The notes beneath the pieces were generated by a model. That model was not told the DNA's origin. It saw only the letters and a program-made list of their open reading frames with translations, and ran no database searches. Below are positions 23,290 to 36,340 of a stretch of DNA of 64,000 nt, one piece after another. Source of the stretch: Macrotrachela quadricornifera (taxonomy: Eukaryota; Rotifera; Eurotatoria; Philodinida; Philodinidae); the NCBI GenBank assembly GCA_022393335.1, contig JAJEKB010020897.1, forward strand, positions 246,501-310,500, in the 5' to 3' direction. How positions within the stretch are numbered: position 1 is the stretch's first letter; every line of letters begins with the position of its first letter. The position numbers were made by a program, and so were the translations under genes.

Positions 23290-24345
23290 TTCTCGACGTA
23301 CACATCAAAAGTTGTCATTGTGCGGAGGGATGTTCTCGTGAATGGAAAGTCGCAAAATATTTGTTGAAACGCGAAATAAAAATATGAAGATCGAACTATG
23401 AACATGCGTTTTCTGATTTTCAACAGAAACTTTCGTTTCGTCACAGGAAGCGTAACAAAATGACGATTTTTAAAGGACTTTGTTTTTTTTCGAAGTTTGA
23501 GATAATTAAAACGAAAACAATATAAAAAGTTAGACGCCATTCTCTCTATATAACAGCTGCGATAACATATGATGATAGATAATGAATCAGATAGATAATT
23601 AAAGCAGCAATCAAGAATGTTCAATAGAAGCTTTTTAACAAATTACCGAATTTTCGAAAACCGATATTCTCTGCTTCGCACCGCATTTCGTAGTCGAGTG
23701 TAACTCGAATACCGTCTAGTTTCTTCTTACTTTCTCGACGTACACATCAAAAGTTGTCATTTTGTGGAACGATTATCTCGTGAACAGAAAGTCGCAAAAT
23801 ATTCGTTGAAAAGCGAGATTGAAGTATGAAGATTGAACTATGACCATCTGTTTTCTGATTTTCAATACAAAGTTTTGTTTCGTCACAGGGAGCGTAACAA
23901 AATGACGATTTTTTAAGGACTTTGTTTTTTTTCAAAGTTTGAGATAATTAAAACGAAAACAATATAAAAAAGTTAGGCGCCATTCTCTCTCTATAACAGC
24001 TGTGAATACATATAATGATAGATAATGAATCAGAGAAATAATTAAAGCAATAATCAAAAGTACTCGCTAGAAGCAAGTTGATAAGTATTGATAGAGTTCT
24101 TATAGTAATGAATTTCGTTATGTCGGCACTTTATTGATAGCAAACTTATTTTCTCGACAACATCCACAAGATACAAAATATGACTCGATAAGTCCGACAT
24201 AGTTTGTCGAGAACCTGGTTCGTTCATGTTAAATCGTTGAAACGACATACATTTATAATGAATTACCAACTTTTCGATAACCGATATTCTCTGCTTCGCA
24301 CCGCATTTCGTAGTCGAGTGAAACTCGAATACCGTCTAGTTTATA
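23290..24345. repeat. Large imperfect tandem duplication ending in TGCTTCGCACCGCA
   Basis: Unit 1 (23290-23731) and unit 2 (23732-24345) both begin TTCTCGACGTACACATCAAA and share most of about 370 bases: GTCGCAAAATAT, CGTTTCGTCACAGG or CGTCACAGGGAGCG, and CCATTCTCTCT. Both end with CCGATATTCTCTGCTTCGCA and then the CCGCATTTCGTAGTCGAGTG segment. Unit 2 carries about 190 extra bases (roughly 24060-24250) that unit 1 lacks. No convincing coding frame exists in either unit. Confidence 0.8.
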
Positions 24346-24462
24346 TATGTGCAGTTTTGTTTAGATAAAAAAATAGAAGAAAGCACAAATATTTGTATTT
24401 TAGAAAGAGACACTTATATATTCATATCATTTTTAACCTCATATCAAATAAAAAAATAGTTA

Positions 24463-27439
24463 TTAACCAAGTAATTGTACTTCTGAATATTGAACAGCCT
24501 CATCAAATGATCGTTGTGAGGTGACAAGAATTCGATAGCTAAGATATGCAATTGAATTACTCAAAAAATATTGTATTACCCCCCATGTTGATCGACCTGG
24601 ATTAGTATCAAGTCCAGTTGAACCATTATAAACAAGAGTCCAACTTGAACCGAGAGTCAAAGTCGAAGTATGATTACTTCCTTCAATTGTTATTGTAAGT
24701 GGATCACGTGAGGGTTGATCGTTACCCGTACAAAATCGTACAGCACGCATTAATGATGCACCTCGTTGTAATGTTACATACAAGCCAGTATTCAAACCAC
24801 ATTCACGATAAGATGAAGAAGTAGAATTACAATAACCAAAGCTCGTATACTTTGTACCAGTATTCTGATCTAATGCATGGATTGGTTTTTCAGAAGAATA
24901 ATAGGTTCCAACATTTTGACCAGCTATAGATGGACTGCTATTACCACCAGCAATTGTATTCCAAATTCCAAAAACAGTTTCATTTGTACTTGTCAAGGCT
25001 GATACAGCTAAAACACGAAAAATCTATTCAATAGAGTAGAGCTTATATCGTACCAAAAAGAATCTGGTATGAATTCGAACTGATTCAAAAATCGTATTTG
25101 TTGATCCCCGCGCAGAATCTATAGAAATGTTTGAAACGAAAATATGACATAAGATAATCGTTAAAGAATATTCTTTTTGAATAGAACATGTTACAATAAA
25201 CAATTTTCTATAATCATAAATTTTATTAGAAAATTGAGTGCAACAGAAATCCGACACTTTTCAAAGCTCAATCTTCAATCGTTCACAGATCAGATCGATT
25301 TGAAAGATTCTATCTTAAACAGATTAACAAGCACTTTAAATGGAAAAAATTGGGTAATCATTGTTGTAGTATCTTGAATACATCTTACACTAAAATTATA
25401 ATAATCTTTATAAAATCATACTAAACAAGTTGTTTCAATATATAAACATCTGTCGTACCTTTTATGGATATCATTCTAAAACACTCAATTTTCAAAAAAT
25501 CACATGCCAATAATGATCATAATTTTTACTGTTCTCAGAGATTTATAAACTTAAAGAAGAGCAATTTTCGCATTCTTTTAGGTTTCATATTCAATATAGA
25601 TAATACATATTATGAATGTTTTCATCAAAACATTTTAAAAATCTTAAAAGTCATTTCAACACGGAAAACTAAAATATTTTATTGATTTAGAGGCAATATC
25701 CTTAAATCTGGTCGGATTTACTACTTAAACAATCTCATCAGGATTATAACTCTCATATAAATTTATGTATGGAAGTCTTCTCTGTATCAATAGTGTCATT
25801 ATTTCAAGATTTTGGGATTTTCATAGAATTCTTAATTCAACATTTACATAATCAAATTTGATACCTAATAATTCTATACCATCATACCGCTCATATCATT
25901 GAAGTTTTGGAATTTTCAAATCATCTGGATCAATCAGAATATTGCAATTATTAGAATTTTAGAATTAGTAGAATCTTACAATTATTGGAAGAATAAGAAT
26001 TAACAGAATCAATAAATGTAAAATTCTAATAATTCTAATATGCTGATTGATCCGAATGATTTAAGAATCCCAAAACTTTGACTATATGAGCAGTATGAAC
26101 GGTGTAGGATCCTTAGATATAAAAATTTGATTATGTAAATGATAATTAACAAGTCTATGAAAATTTCAGAATCTTGATATAATGACATGTCTCAGAATTA
26201 TTGATCAATAAGGTAAGAAGATAATGCATTACTTACATGGTGTAGTTGTCGTTGTAGTTGTTGTTTGCGATGTTGTTGTTGTTGTTTCAGTGGTGGTCGT
26301 TGTTTTAGTTGTAGTTATTGTTTGAGATGTCGTCGTTGTTTCAGTAGTTGTCGTTGTTGTTTTCGCTGGTGTTGTTGATACTGTTGTCGAAGTGGACGTT
26401 GTGGGTTTGGTTAATAAGGAAAGAAGAATTGCAGTAATAGCTGCTCCAAAAAGAATGATACCAAATAGACACAAAGGACAACACCACCACCCAAAACATC
26501 TGAATTTATTGTCAAAATTACATCTTCAATGAAATAGAAAAAAAAACTTACCGTCTTCGTCTTTTTCTTGTTTTGCTCTTGCCTTCTATGAAGTCCTTGT
26601 CTGTCAAATTAATTTTATTTGGAGAAGTATTGATTACCTACTAGGAGTAAAAACAATGAGATAGAGAAAAATATCAATCTAATTTAAAAACTATCTCATA
26701 CTATTAAAACAATTACTTAGAAACGAATAATAAATTAAGATTTAACATAATTGATTTTCTCATAAAATATTATGAAAAAGTAGACAAAATTCTTTTTTCT
26801 TTCTCTGTTTCTTACACGTGATTTTGAATGATGATCACGATCAATTTTAGTAAATGATAGAGTACGAATAGTATTTGTTAATGAACGATTTGATTCATAT
26901 TGTTGGTGACCACTATTAGCAATTGATAAGATCTATTAAAATAAAAATAAAATAAATATAAAATAAAATCTTCTTTTTTTTTCGAACTGAATTATCATCA
27001 TTTTTAGGATGAATACTATTGTTAGTTTTTATCAAATGAATATCCAAAGATGATTGATTGGTATGGTTTCGATCAGAATTATTTTGTTTTTCAAGTGATT
27101 GGATACGAGACACTTTAGAAACAGTAAAAGAATTGTTTTTTACTGTTGAAGTAGATTTTGATTTATTTCTTTGTTTATCATTGTTTATATCAGATGAATT
27201 CTATATTTATATAAATAAAAATTTTTACAAACATAAAATTAATTTATCTGACCGGTAAACAAAATTTATTTTGAGGATTAGTAATATTCGAACGCTAAAT
27301 TGAACAATATCGAAGTAAGTTCATATTAAAAAAACAATCTCACTTGATGTTCAAATGATCGACTAGGTTTTAAATGCCGACGTGGAATTTTTTTGATATA
27401 TACTGAAGATGATTGATGATCTTGAGTGCCGCGTGACAT
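24463..27439 (-). CDS. Type II membrane protein with Thr stalk and discoidin-like ectodomain, 7 exons
   Basis: Exons in order are 27439-27344, 27294-27253, 27200-26988, 26932-26816, 26637-26552, 26499-26237 and 25007-24463. Phases match throughout, giving 453 residues. The first 185 residues are polar with no signal peptide and end in a basic stretch (KSKTRKRRR). Then come a Cys/Trp patch (CFGWWCCPLC) and one membrane span (about 194-212). A Thr-rich, probably O-glycosylated stalk follows (about 214-270). A C-terminal domain of about 180 residues contains ALDQNTGTKYTSFG, VTLQRGASLMRAVRFCTGND and DPLTITIEGS, the pattern of F5/8 type C-like (discoidin) carbohydrate-binding folds. The orientation predicts an extracellular C-terminus, so a surface adhesion or glycan-binding role is likely. 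The donor after 26988 (GTTCGA) is weak. The last intron (1,229 bp) houses a palindromic element. Confidence 0.8.
25787..26190. mobile_element. Long imperfect palindrome (MITE-like) inside an intron
   Basis: The left and right halves pair over about 170 bases each. Examples are AATCATCTGGATCAATCAGA at about 25919 against TCTGATTGATCC-type sequence near 26040, CATACCGCTCATAT against ATGAGCAGTATGAACGG, and TTTACATAATCAAATTTGAT against AAATTTGATTATGTAAA. The centre is rich in AGAATT repeats. It lies within the 1.2-kb last intron of the discoidin-like gene and explains that intron's unusual length. No target duplication could be fixed. Confidence 0.75.
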
Positions 27440-28803
27440 AACGTTTAAATCTTAGGTACTATATAGCTTATAAATATAAAAGAAAAAAAATTTTTAATTA
27501 TATTCATTGATGAAAAAATTATTATTGAGTTTTGATTGCGAGAACCAACAGAAAGAAAAAAAATGCAATTTTAATTATATTTTTTTTTTGTCAATAAACT
27601 TTGATTTTTTTTTTCACAATTCAATCAAAAAAAATATATGCATGTACTTTAAGCAATAAGTATTATTGTTAACAAAAGTTCGTTCAGTCTGAAATGACAA
27701 CAATTTTTAATGATTAAATCTTGTTTGAAATTCGATTTTCGAGTGATTCTTTATTAAAATTATAATAAATTAATATTCTTAGGAATGCTCCATAACAATG
27801 GACTAGTTGATAGGATAAATTAAAAATATGATTTTGTTTTTCCATCTTTAACTCAGTATGAAATATATCAATGTAATAGACTTCATAATTATTTTAAGTC
27901 CAATATTATTCAATTATTTTTTTTTATTCATATGAATTTTTAATGTGACTTTTTTTTAATTATACGTCTGCTATTAATACAAAGAAACCCATAATAGACA
28001 GATTTGCTCTGTCAACGATTCATAATAACAATCTATTCTTGTTTTCTTTCCAAAAAAAAAATAATCAAAATTATGTATTGAAAGAAAATTTAGGTGGAAA
28101 ATTTCTTCTTTAAAAACTAATATTATAATCATAAAATAGAACGATAAGAACAATTTTTGTTAAAAGTTAGCTAGTAACATTTAGATGATAATGGACATGG
28201 TATTAAAAAAAGGGGACACTTTTATATTTGATTTTATCATCACTTAAACCATTGTATAAAAAAAAATGCCACACTCTTTATGATGTAATACAACCAGGAC
28301 ATATCCAAACGAATAAAATTTTATCTGATGTACTTTTGTAGAGGACATAATAGTCTTTCATTACATATAAAATAGATAATTTTTGCTAATTTTGATGTTA
28401 GAAGAAATTTCATTTTTCTAAGTCATCTATTAATAATGGTAAATTTGCACTTGAAATTAATTTCGAATTCAATCGATCACTTGAAAACGTCATTTTTACT
28501 TGCTCACAATACCCAATCGTAATGTTATAAAAACCGAAAAATAAGATCAATTTTCCAGTCCAATTCTGTTGTTAAGCCTTTTTAATATTTGGTAAACAAT
28601 TGAATGGAATATTTTTACAGATTTTTGTAGTAAATATTTTGCTCTTTCTAATAAAATAGTCTTGCACAAAAATGAAATCTAATTTGGAACTGTTATTTAT
28701 AATAGATTAGGAAGTTTTATGAAAATTGTTTCATATTGAATTATTATCGATGACATATCATTAGTATTGACCGTTTCATTTAATAAAAAAATCATAATTT
28801 TCT
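27440..28803. other. Intergenic, no gene recognised
   Basis: Upstream flank of the minus-strand type II membrane protein gene. It is very AT-rich with long T- and A-runs (for example near 27480-27640) and carries no frame or repeat that I can support. The promoter of that gene should lie in its first few hundred bases. Confidence 0.45.
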
Positions 28804-29432
28804 CACGAGGGAACATATCCAACTGTCAAATCGCTTTCCGCTTGATTCCGTTGCCATTCGATTGGTCTTGGTGAGTAGTGAAAGAACCTATTTTGGTTTG
28901 GTTGTCTGGCCTTCTGTTATTGACTTATGGGTATTTTACTGGATTTTTGGCCTATGGGCATGGAATTTCATGAGAACCTGAATGATCGAATTTCAAGTTG
29001 AAATTTTGTCCATAGACAGCTCTCATAGTCATTAGAAAATTGCCAAAGTTTGATCCCGAACGAATACATCGTTATCGAGATACTCAGATTTTAAAAAAAA
29101 CGTCTCTTCTCGACTATGTTTCGAAACAGGGATATTTTCGATATAAGCTAATATCTCTGAAAGGGTACGTTTGTCCTGGCTCAAACTTTGGCAATTTTCT
29201 AATGACTATGAGAGCTGTCTATGGACAAAATCTCAGCTCGAAATTCGATCATTCAGGTTCTCATGAAACTCCATGCCCATAGGCCAAAAATCCAGTAAAA
29301 TACCCATAAGTCAATAACAGAAGGCCAGACAACCAAACAGAAATAGGCTCTTTCAGTACTCACCAAGACCAATCGAATGGCAACGGAACCAAGCGGAAAG
29401 CGATTTGACAGTTGGATATGTTCCCTCGTCAG
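28804..29432. mobile_element. Foldback element with arms of about 250 bp
   Basis: The left arm begins CACGAGGGAACATATCCAAC (28804) and the right arm is its reverse complement, ending GTTGGATATGTTCCCTCGT (near 29430). Pairing continues inward over about 250 bases with few mismatches, including the segment TGGCAATTTTCTAATGAC. The arms leave a spacer of about 120 bases. The spacer contains no transposase. The open frame at 29040-29282 is produced by the arm sequence. Arm identity by eye is well above 90 percent, which suggests a recent or conversion-maintained element. Confidence 0.9.
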
Positions 29433-29589
29433 TAATTTTTGAAAATGAAGTCAATCTTCTTTGTATTAATGCTAATTTGGCAGAAATTGTCTGAGACTAT
29501 TACGCAGTGAGGATGAATCATAGAAATCAGATTAGCACGATAAAAGTTCTATAATATAGAAGTTTGGTTAAAAACTCGATTGATGTTCT

Positions 29590-32354
29590 TTAGTATCTTG
29601 ATTTGTTCTCATGCATATTCATGTCATTAATATCTAAGATTTCTTGTATTGTTCTCGTAGACGATGTTTTGCGTACGTTATAATTTCGTTTCTTATGATG
29701 GCAACGACAACAACAACATCGAACAATAGCATGAATAAAGGGGATAATGGCAAGTTTAAATATAAGAAAACCCATCCCGAACAGTTCAATAATAAGTGTA
29801 CAAAAGAGTAATGTATGAAAAAAGAGTTCAGCTCTTCGAACAATAGGTTGTTGAATATTTTGAAGATAAAAAGGTTGTTCACTCAATGTAATTACTAGCA
29901 TAATATTATTATCATGATATCTTAAACTTTGTCCATAGACATTGTCGTTATATAATAATTCATCAGAAAGTAAGCTTTCAGCAAAAGTCGGAGCCCATCG
30001 ACCATGATAATGTGTATTATCGCCAACATTCAATGGTTTAGTCACATTAATGATTTTAATCAGTACCATATGTAAAGTAGTTATAAGGGATAATGTTTCA
30101 TTTGACGTAAAAAATAATTCACACATATCAAGTGTTTGTAAAGTATTTACATCATTAACATGACCTGGACCATTTAAACATAATCGCATCCCTCCAACAA
30201 AATATGGCCCTGTAATATTCATTTGTATGGTTGTACGATGATTTAACAATGAAAAGCTTATAGAAAGTGTAATATTGTCCGGCTGACGTACACATGATTT
30301 AATTGTCAAGAGTATATATCGCCCTCCTAGTTTATTTAGTTGCATTCTAATATCTGAACAATTAGCTGCCGTGTTTATTAAATCTATAGTCATTGTAAAT
30401 GGTTGATCATTAAGCATTTTAAAAATCTTCCATTCATTTCCATCTGGATTAGGCAATGGTAATTGCAATGCACTTTCATATACAGCATTACGTATAGTAT
30501 CATCACATGAGATATATGACATACTAGATAATTCAATTGGATAAAGATTTAAAAATCCAGATGCAAACCAAAAGACAAAACCAAATAATGCAATAATAGA
30601 AAATGAAAATAATCCACCTATCCATTGTTTACCTTCGCTGATAATATCTATTTTTTTAAAGAATAACTTCAGTCTATTTCGATGAGAATATCCTTTTTGA
30701 CATTTACATATTTTTAACAATATCATCACAAACCAAATAATAAAACATAATGTAATGATGATTATTGTCCAAAATAATGGTGAAATAACAATACAACGAC
30801 GTGTTTTACCAATATTAAAAATATTGTGTACAAGAAGATCATCATAATTATTCATATCAGGAGAATCGGGATATGAATATGTTTGAGTATAGGATGGATA
30901 ATCGCTCAATGAAACATCACCAACGGAACCCAGTGGACAGAAGGAAGTAGATGCGCATGGTTCACATTTACTACATGGTTGTTTGCCTGGATTCTTTGTT
31001 TGTGTAGGACAAATAATACACGGTCCAAAATTAGATGTATTTTTATAGGTACCAGCAAGACATGGTTTTGAATTGTAGACAATATTATTACTAAAAGGAA
31101 GCGGATTCCATTCAGAGAAGAAGCCAGGTGGTCTTGCCGGCACAAACAATACTATCTGTCTATCGGTAAGTATGAGTATATTTCCTGACCAAGTGAATAT
31201 TTGAAGAAATCGAGTTAAAGGAAAGAAAATTTTTTGTTGATTGTTTGGAAAAACGAACAGAGGACTTTTGAATAGTGTATCAATATGATGTACCCAAACT
31301 TCTGATGCGGACCATGGACGATTCGGAACTGTGAGAACAGCGATAGCTACTGTTGAATCGTCAAGCCAGACTATAGATCGACCAACACCAGTAACACGTT
31401 TAATAGTAGCATATATCTGTCTAATATTCAATGTCCATTCTATACAATCTGAACTAGTAGTATTTATATCGAGTACGCTCACATAACCATCGATTGGCAC
31501 GCCGATAATAGCTATATGACGTGTAGGATTAATAGCCACTGACATGGCAGTGTCGAAATTGTAAGAAAATGCTTCAGATAACATAAGATAATCACTAAAA
31601 TTGCTCTCTATTTGGTGTACTAATTGTATTGGATTAAGGGTAACTAGCAGAGTCACACATGAGACTAAATTTGTCATGTCTAATATAGGAAGATATCCAA
31701 CTAAAATTGCATATGAATCAGTAAGATCGACATCACGTATGAGAAATAGCATTTTCACAATTGCGGTCATATATGTTGTTTCAATCTCAAAACTGTCAAT
31801 ATTAAACGAGACAATAAACCAGTAAGTAAATACATATGCAAATTTCTTCGATCGATCGACTTTGAGCAACATATATTCTTGATGTTCATTTTGCCAGATA
31901 ATAAAATTACGAAGAACATTAATTTCTTTAAAAAAAAATAAAAGATTATTTATATCTCACAAAAAATCTTTTGAAACATACCACAGCTTGACTGATTGAT
32001 AGTAAAAACGGTAAGAACTACATTTTTTGTGTCTATTTCTTCTGCTACTTGCAGAAAACGGTGCAATTTATCAGTTGTTTTGTTTTCATTACGTGGTAAA
32101 ACGGTCAAACTGTAAACGTGTAAATTTTTCATTCGATATGATATGTCACAGTGATCTGAAGGCCTAAATGGATAGAAATCCACTACCCATTTTGCATAAA
32201 AATTCATAGCAAAAATAATGAATTCATCATTTCCAGAAAAACGTATTCCTTGAGCAGAATCATCACGTTTTTCGTAGTGAATCGAACATAAAATTGATTG
32301 TGATAATATGATCAAGGTCAATATAATCCGGAAATCAGAAAATGATAATTTCAT
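29590..32354 (-). CDS. Multi-pass membrane protein with Cys-rich GCC2/GCC3-like module, 2 exons
   Basis: Exons 32354-31982 and 31925-29590, joined in phase across a 56-bp intron, give 902 residues. Residues 1-23 are a signal peptide. Up to about 410 there is a beta-rich extracellular region with scattered Cys. Residues of about 413-460 form a Cys-rich module (CLAGTYKNTSNFGPCIICP, then CSKCEPCASTSFC) like the GCC2/GCC3 or TNFR/ephrin-receptor-like repeat. Membrane spans follow at about 504-530 and 560-584. A second extracellular region of about 250 residues comes next, then a last span of about 840-865 and a cytosolic tail starting with a Cys cluster (RCCCCRCHHKK). I do not recognise a named family; a surface receptor is a reasonable inference. 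The frame is intact, and the first in-frame ATG after the upstream stop is used. Confidence 0.75.
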
Positions 32355-33386
32355 CTATAACTAAGCAAATCATACAACAGAGGAAAAAACTTTTTAACAC
32401 TATTCAAACGTATGCTAAGAGAGATTGATGATGTTGAAAAAAAAACAGTGTTCAGCATTAGTCTACCTTTGGATTTCAAGTCTCCGTCATTTAATATTAA
32501 TTCACCTGTCAGGTTGAAGATAACAAAGAAAAAATAAAATGAAATTCTTTCACTCTCTATTGATGCATATCTCGGAACATAGGTAAATGTTTGCAATTTA
32601 TATTAAATCATTCATGATATGTAATAAGGAAATGACATGTTTGCTAAAATACATTAAATTTTTTTTTTGTAGGTTGTTGGCGAAAATACCCACGAATATA
32701 ATGATTAATATAAGTATTTTATATAAAATGATCACATAACACAAACTGATGTCTCTAATTAGGATCTAATGTTGATAGCTCTATAGCGGAGGCAAAGTCA
32801 CTCAATTATATATCAGACGTGAACTCGTCATTCTCTTCGGACATTAGTAAATTTTTCTGTATCAGATCGATAATGTAAAATCATAATGTTGAGTTAATTT
32901 TTCTTGACTCTAAGAAACTCTATGATGTGAATCTAACAATGGATGGCTAATTCATAGCGTAATACCTGCGTCAAAGTGAGAAAAAATTCTCAGGTTGATT
33001 AAACCTATTTTAAAATTCTGTCAAATCCGATGAAATTTCTTCGGTAAAATAGCTTTCGACACTGCAATATCATAAATTAACGATTTCTCCGTATCAAATA
33101 CTGATAAAATGTTTTATGTTGTATCTATCAATATCTGATCCCCAAAAATTGTTGGATTCATTACAGATCTCGTAGTAAGCTACTAGATTACCGTATGTGA
33201 TTGATTTATTGTTAATATAAAGTAACATCTGTTCTTCTGTTTCTTTCTATACAACCAAGTTTTGGATGGTCGTATATGTCCAAATTGTATAGGAAGAAAT
33301 ATAAAGTGAAACAAACACTGCAGACGAACATTGTTTGTCCTTAAATGATCATATTTCTAGACATACGATCACGAAATTTTATAATT

Positions 33387-33629
33387 TCAATACGAAGCCA
33401 TGTAAACGCGTCGTATTTCTCCGATTATAGGTGTATCTGTTTGACATGGATTAATATTGACAATGGCTTGATTGTGTTTGGACGAAATCGGATATGATGA
33501 AACACAATAACAACAAACAGTGGCATCTTGATGATCAAAACTCAGTGGATTCGTGCAATGTACCCAATAGGATGAGTTTATGCTATGCAGTAGTTGTCGT
33601 TTAAATTTCTTGTAGGCAATGTAAACGAA
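33387..33629 (-). pseudogene. Orphan coding-like segment, possible GPCR tail fragment
   Basis: The minus strand stays open for about 80 codons without an initiating Met. It reads FVYIAYKKFKRQLLHSI and then a Cys-containing polar tail (CTNPLSFDHQDATVCCYC) to a TGA at 33389-33387. The beginning resembles the end of membrane span 7 and helix 8 of a class A GPCR. No preceding exon was found upstream. It could be a decayed GPCR, a last exon with distant partners, or chance. Confidence 0.25.
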
Positions 33630-36340
33630 TCATCAGGTTAGAAAAAATAAGCTGGACACATAAACTCCAAATTTCGAATTTATACTGTCTCGAGCTCAAC
33701 TTTTTTTTCACTATAGAGATGATGTTGATGATTAATAATTATCATATTGAAATTTTGTAAATATCTTAAAATTCTACTTAATTGAATGATTCAGATTTAA
33801 GAATTTATTCTGATAAAATGATCAGTAAAATAAAATTGTCATAAAAATAAGTTCAATGCATAAATTAAATTTTCATGATATTTTTAGTAGAAAAATAAAA
33901 GAATTTTGTCAGAAAGTTGCATTGTATGATGTGATTGGGGTAATTACATAGTTCGTTTGTTCTGATTTTATCATTTCATCGATTCTTCTTGTTTGATAAG
34001 TATAGTCTGTCGTGTAATGAACACCATGATGAGAGCAATGGTCCGGATATATTAACACACACTTTATTTGGTTTCTTCACACAACAAGTTCCCGTTCCAG
34101 ACTATACACTTATACAGAAAGAATAGTACAATGAATATTGATCAAGCATAATGGTCATAGTAGAAGAGAAAGGTCACAGGATATATGGAGGCTGAGAGAT
34201 AGATGATAGTGGCATATCTCGTTACATATCTCCCTATGACTCTTCAATAGAATGTCAAAGATACTAATATACAAATAAAAAATATTACCTATAATGAGCT
34301 TTTCCAAATGGGCAAAAATTTAATATTATAATCGCTAATTATGATATCAAGGATGGATCGGTATTAATCGTAGAAAGGATATAGAAGTCTTGTATACGAT
34401 ACATTTATCAAGCATGCCTCACGATTGGATACTTCAACAAGGATAAATGCATACATCTATTGATTATCAAAATATTATTTCTTGAATGATCACTCAGAAT
34501 TGGATTCTGTAGATTTTATGATATTCCTTAATTAAAGATAAAGAAATAGAGTGAATGCGAGCAACTACAACTAGTTTCGACTTTTCTAACTAATAACTTC
34601 ATTATATGCCCTAAATCCGAATACTCATATCATGATATTTTATTGAATAATAGCTCAAGATGGATTATTTTAATACGTAGTATTTTTCGTATTTGGTATA
34701 TAATGTTCATGTTGTTGTTGTTTTAGTCTTGGTAGTTTTTATTGCAGTGATTTCATTTCTTGGCTAACAAAAACAGATAATTATAATATATAGAAAGTTT
34801 ATTTTTTGAAATTGATCAAAAGTCTGTTAAAATTAAAGTGAAAATTAACTTAATAAGAGTATCGTTATATACTAATATAATATTCTAATTACTGAACAAG
34901 TCTTTTTACAATAGAATACTAACAAAATTTTTAACAAACTAGATTATCAATGTTAGCTTTGTGAACTTCATTGTTTTCATAGGAAAAAATCCAACACTTT
35001 ACAATATATGCGCTTTTTACATGTCCATCTGAGTAAGAAATGAGAAAAAAAAACCAGCATTTACATATTCGATAAGAATAAAAGGAAAATTAATATTGTA
35101 ATTATATTCCTAAAACATTTTTTTTTGTCGACTCATTATAATTCCCATCTAAATTTCTGTATGGTTGTAATCTTTCGAGATACCGATCGATATAAGCGTC
35201 GCATTTCTGCAATGATATCATTTTAAATTCTTTTTGAAGTTTGATATTTTATGATCATATCTCTTAATTAGCTAATAGAAAAAATCTTTTTCTTCATCTT
35301 TAGATGTTAAGAGGGTATAGTGACAGTTTTATGAAATAAAATGGTCCAACGATAACTCCAAACCAAATTTCAGTTTACAGAATAACGTCCGAATCGTTAT
35401 TCTGATCTTGTCAAATTTTTGTACAAGATTCAAAATAGTCTTTTCTAATATGAACAAGTGAATATTTTCAGTTATGCTATATATAAACGATAGTATATAT
35501 TTTTTCAGATGAAAATACATAATTCAGTCTGTGCACAAATCCGATAGTACAAAGAAAATAAGAGAAATCAATCCACACAATAAAGTCATACTCGAATGGG
35601 CTGTTATTTACTAAATGTCACTATTAATTCAAATGAAAATACTTGAAGAGATAAAAAAAAAAATGCTTTATGATATCAAAACAATAATTGTCAATATTGT
35701 CTCTTTATTTTTCGCCCATTCTGTATACATGCAGAAGATATGAGTATTAAATAAATATATTATTCTTTCACAATAATATGATTATAGGTGTACTATTTTA
35801 ATGTTTTTTTTTTCATTAGTAGTTAAATACCTTTTCTATACTTTGTGTAATAATAAAATAATCAAGCAAGCATAAAACAAACGATAGATGAAATAATAGT
35901 TATATACAACAAAGTAGAGTGAAGTATCCTTCATGATTATAAGCCACGGTACATTTCAACTCGTTTTCTCTTCTAACTTTCTTCTCCTTTCATACTTTTG
36001 TATTTCTTTCGTTTTGTATCGGTTTAGTGTCATGTGGATGATGCATTGTTGTAGGACTCTTCCCTCTCTCTTTTTTCCGTTTTATGGGAAGAAAAACACT
36101 AGCATTTATTTTATTCGATATTTTTATTTTGTGAGAAAAATCATGGTCAAATAAATATGTATTAGGATATTATCCACATGTGTCATATATATTCGTTCTC
36201 TTTCTTTTCTTCGTTCTTTACATATATGTTATCAACTATCACTCTCTCTTTTTTCTTCCTTTCTTTCATTCTGTCTGGTACTTCTCTTCGCTTTTTTTGG
36301 TTTAATCCATTTACAGTTTCTTTTATTTTATGTTATGATC

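Noticed and set aside
23286..23624. 112-codon minus-strand frame, with a shorter relative at 23747-23935
   Set aside because: Both arise from the duplicated repeat units, are broken in the second unit, and show no domain.
29040..29282. 80-codon open frame
   Set aside because: It lies entirely in the right arm and spacer of the foldback element and is explained by it.
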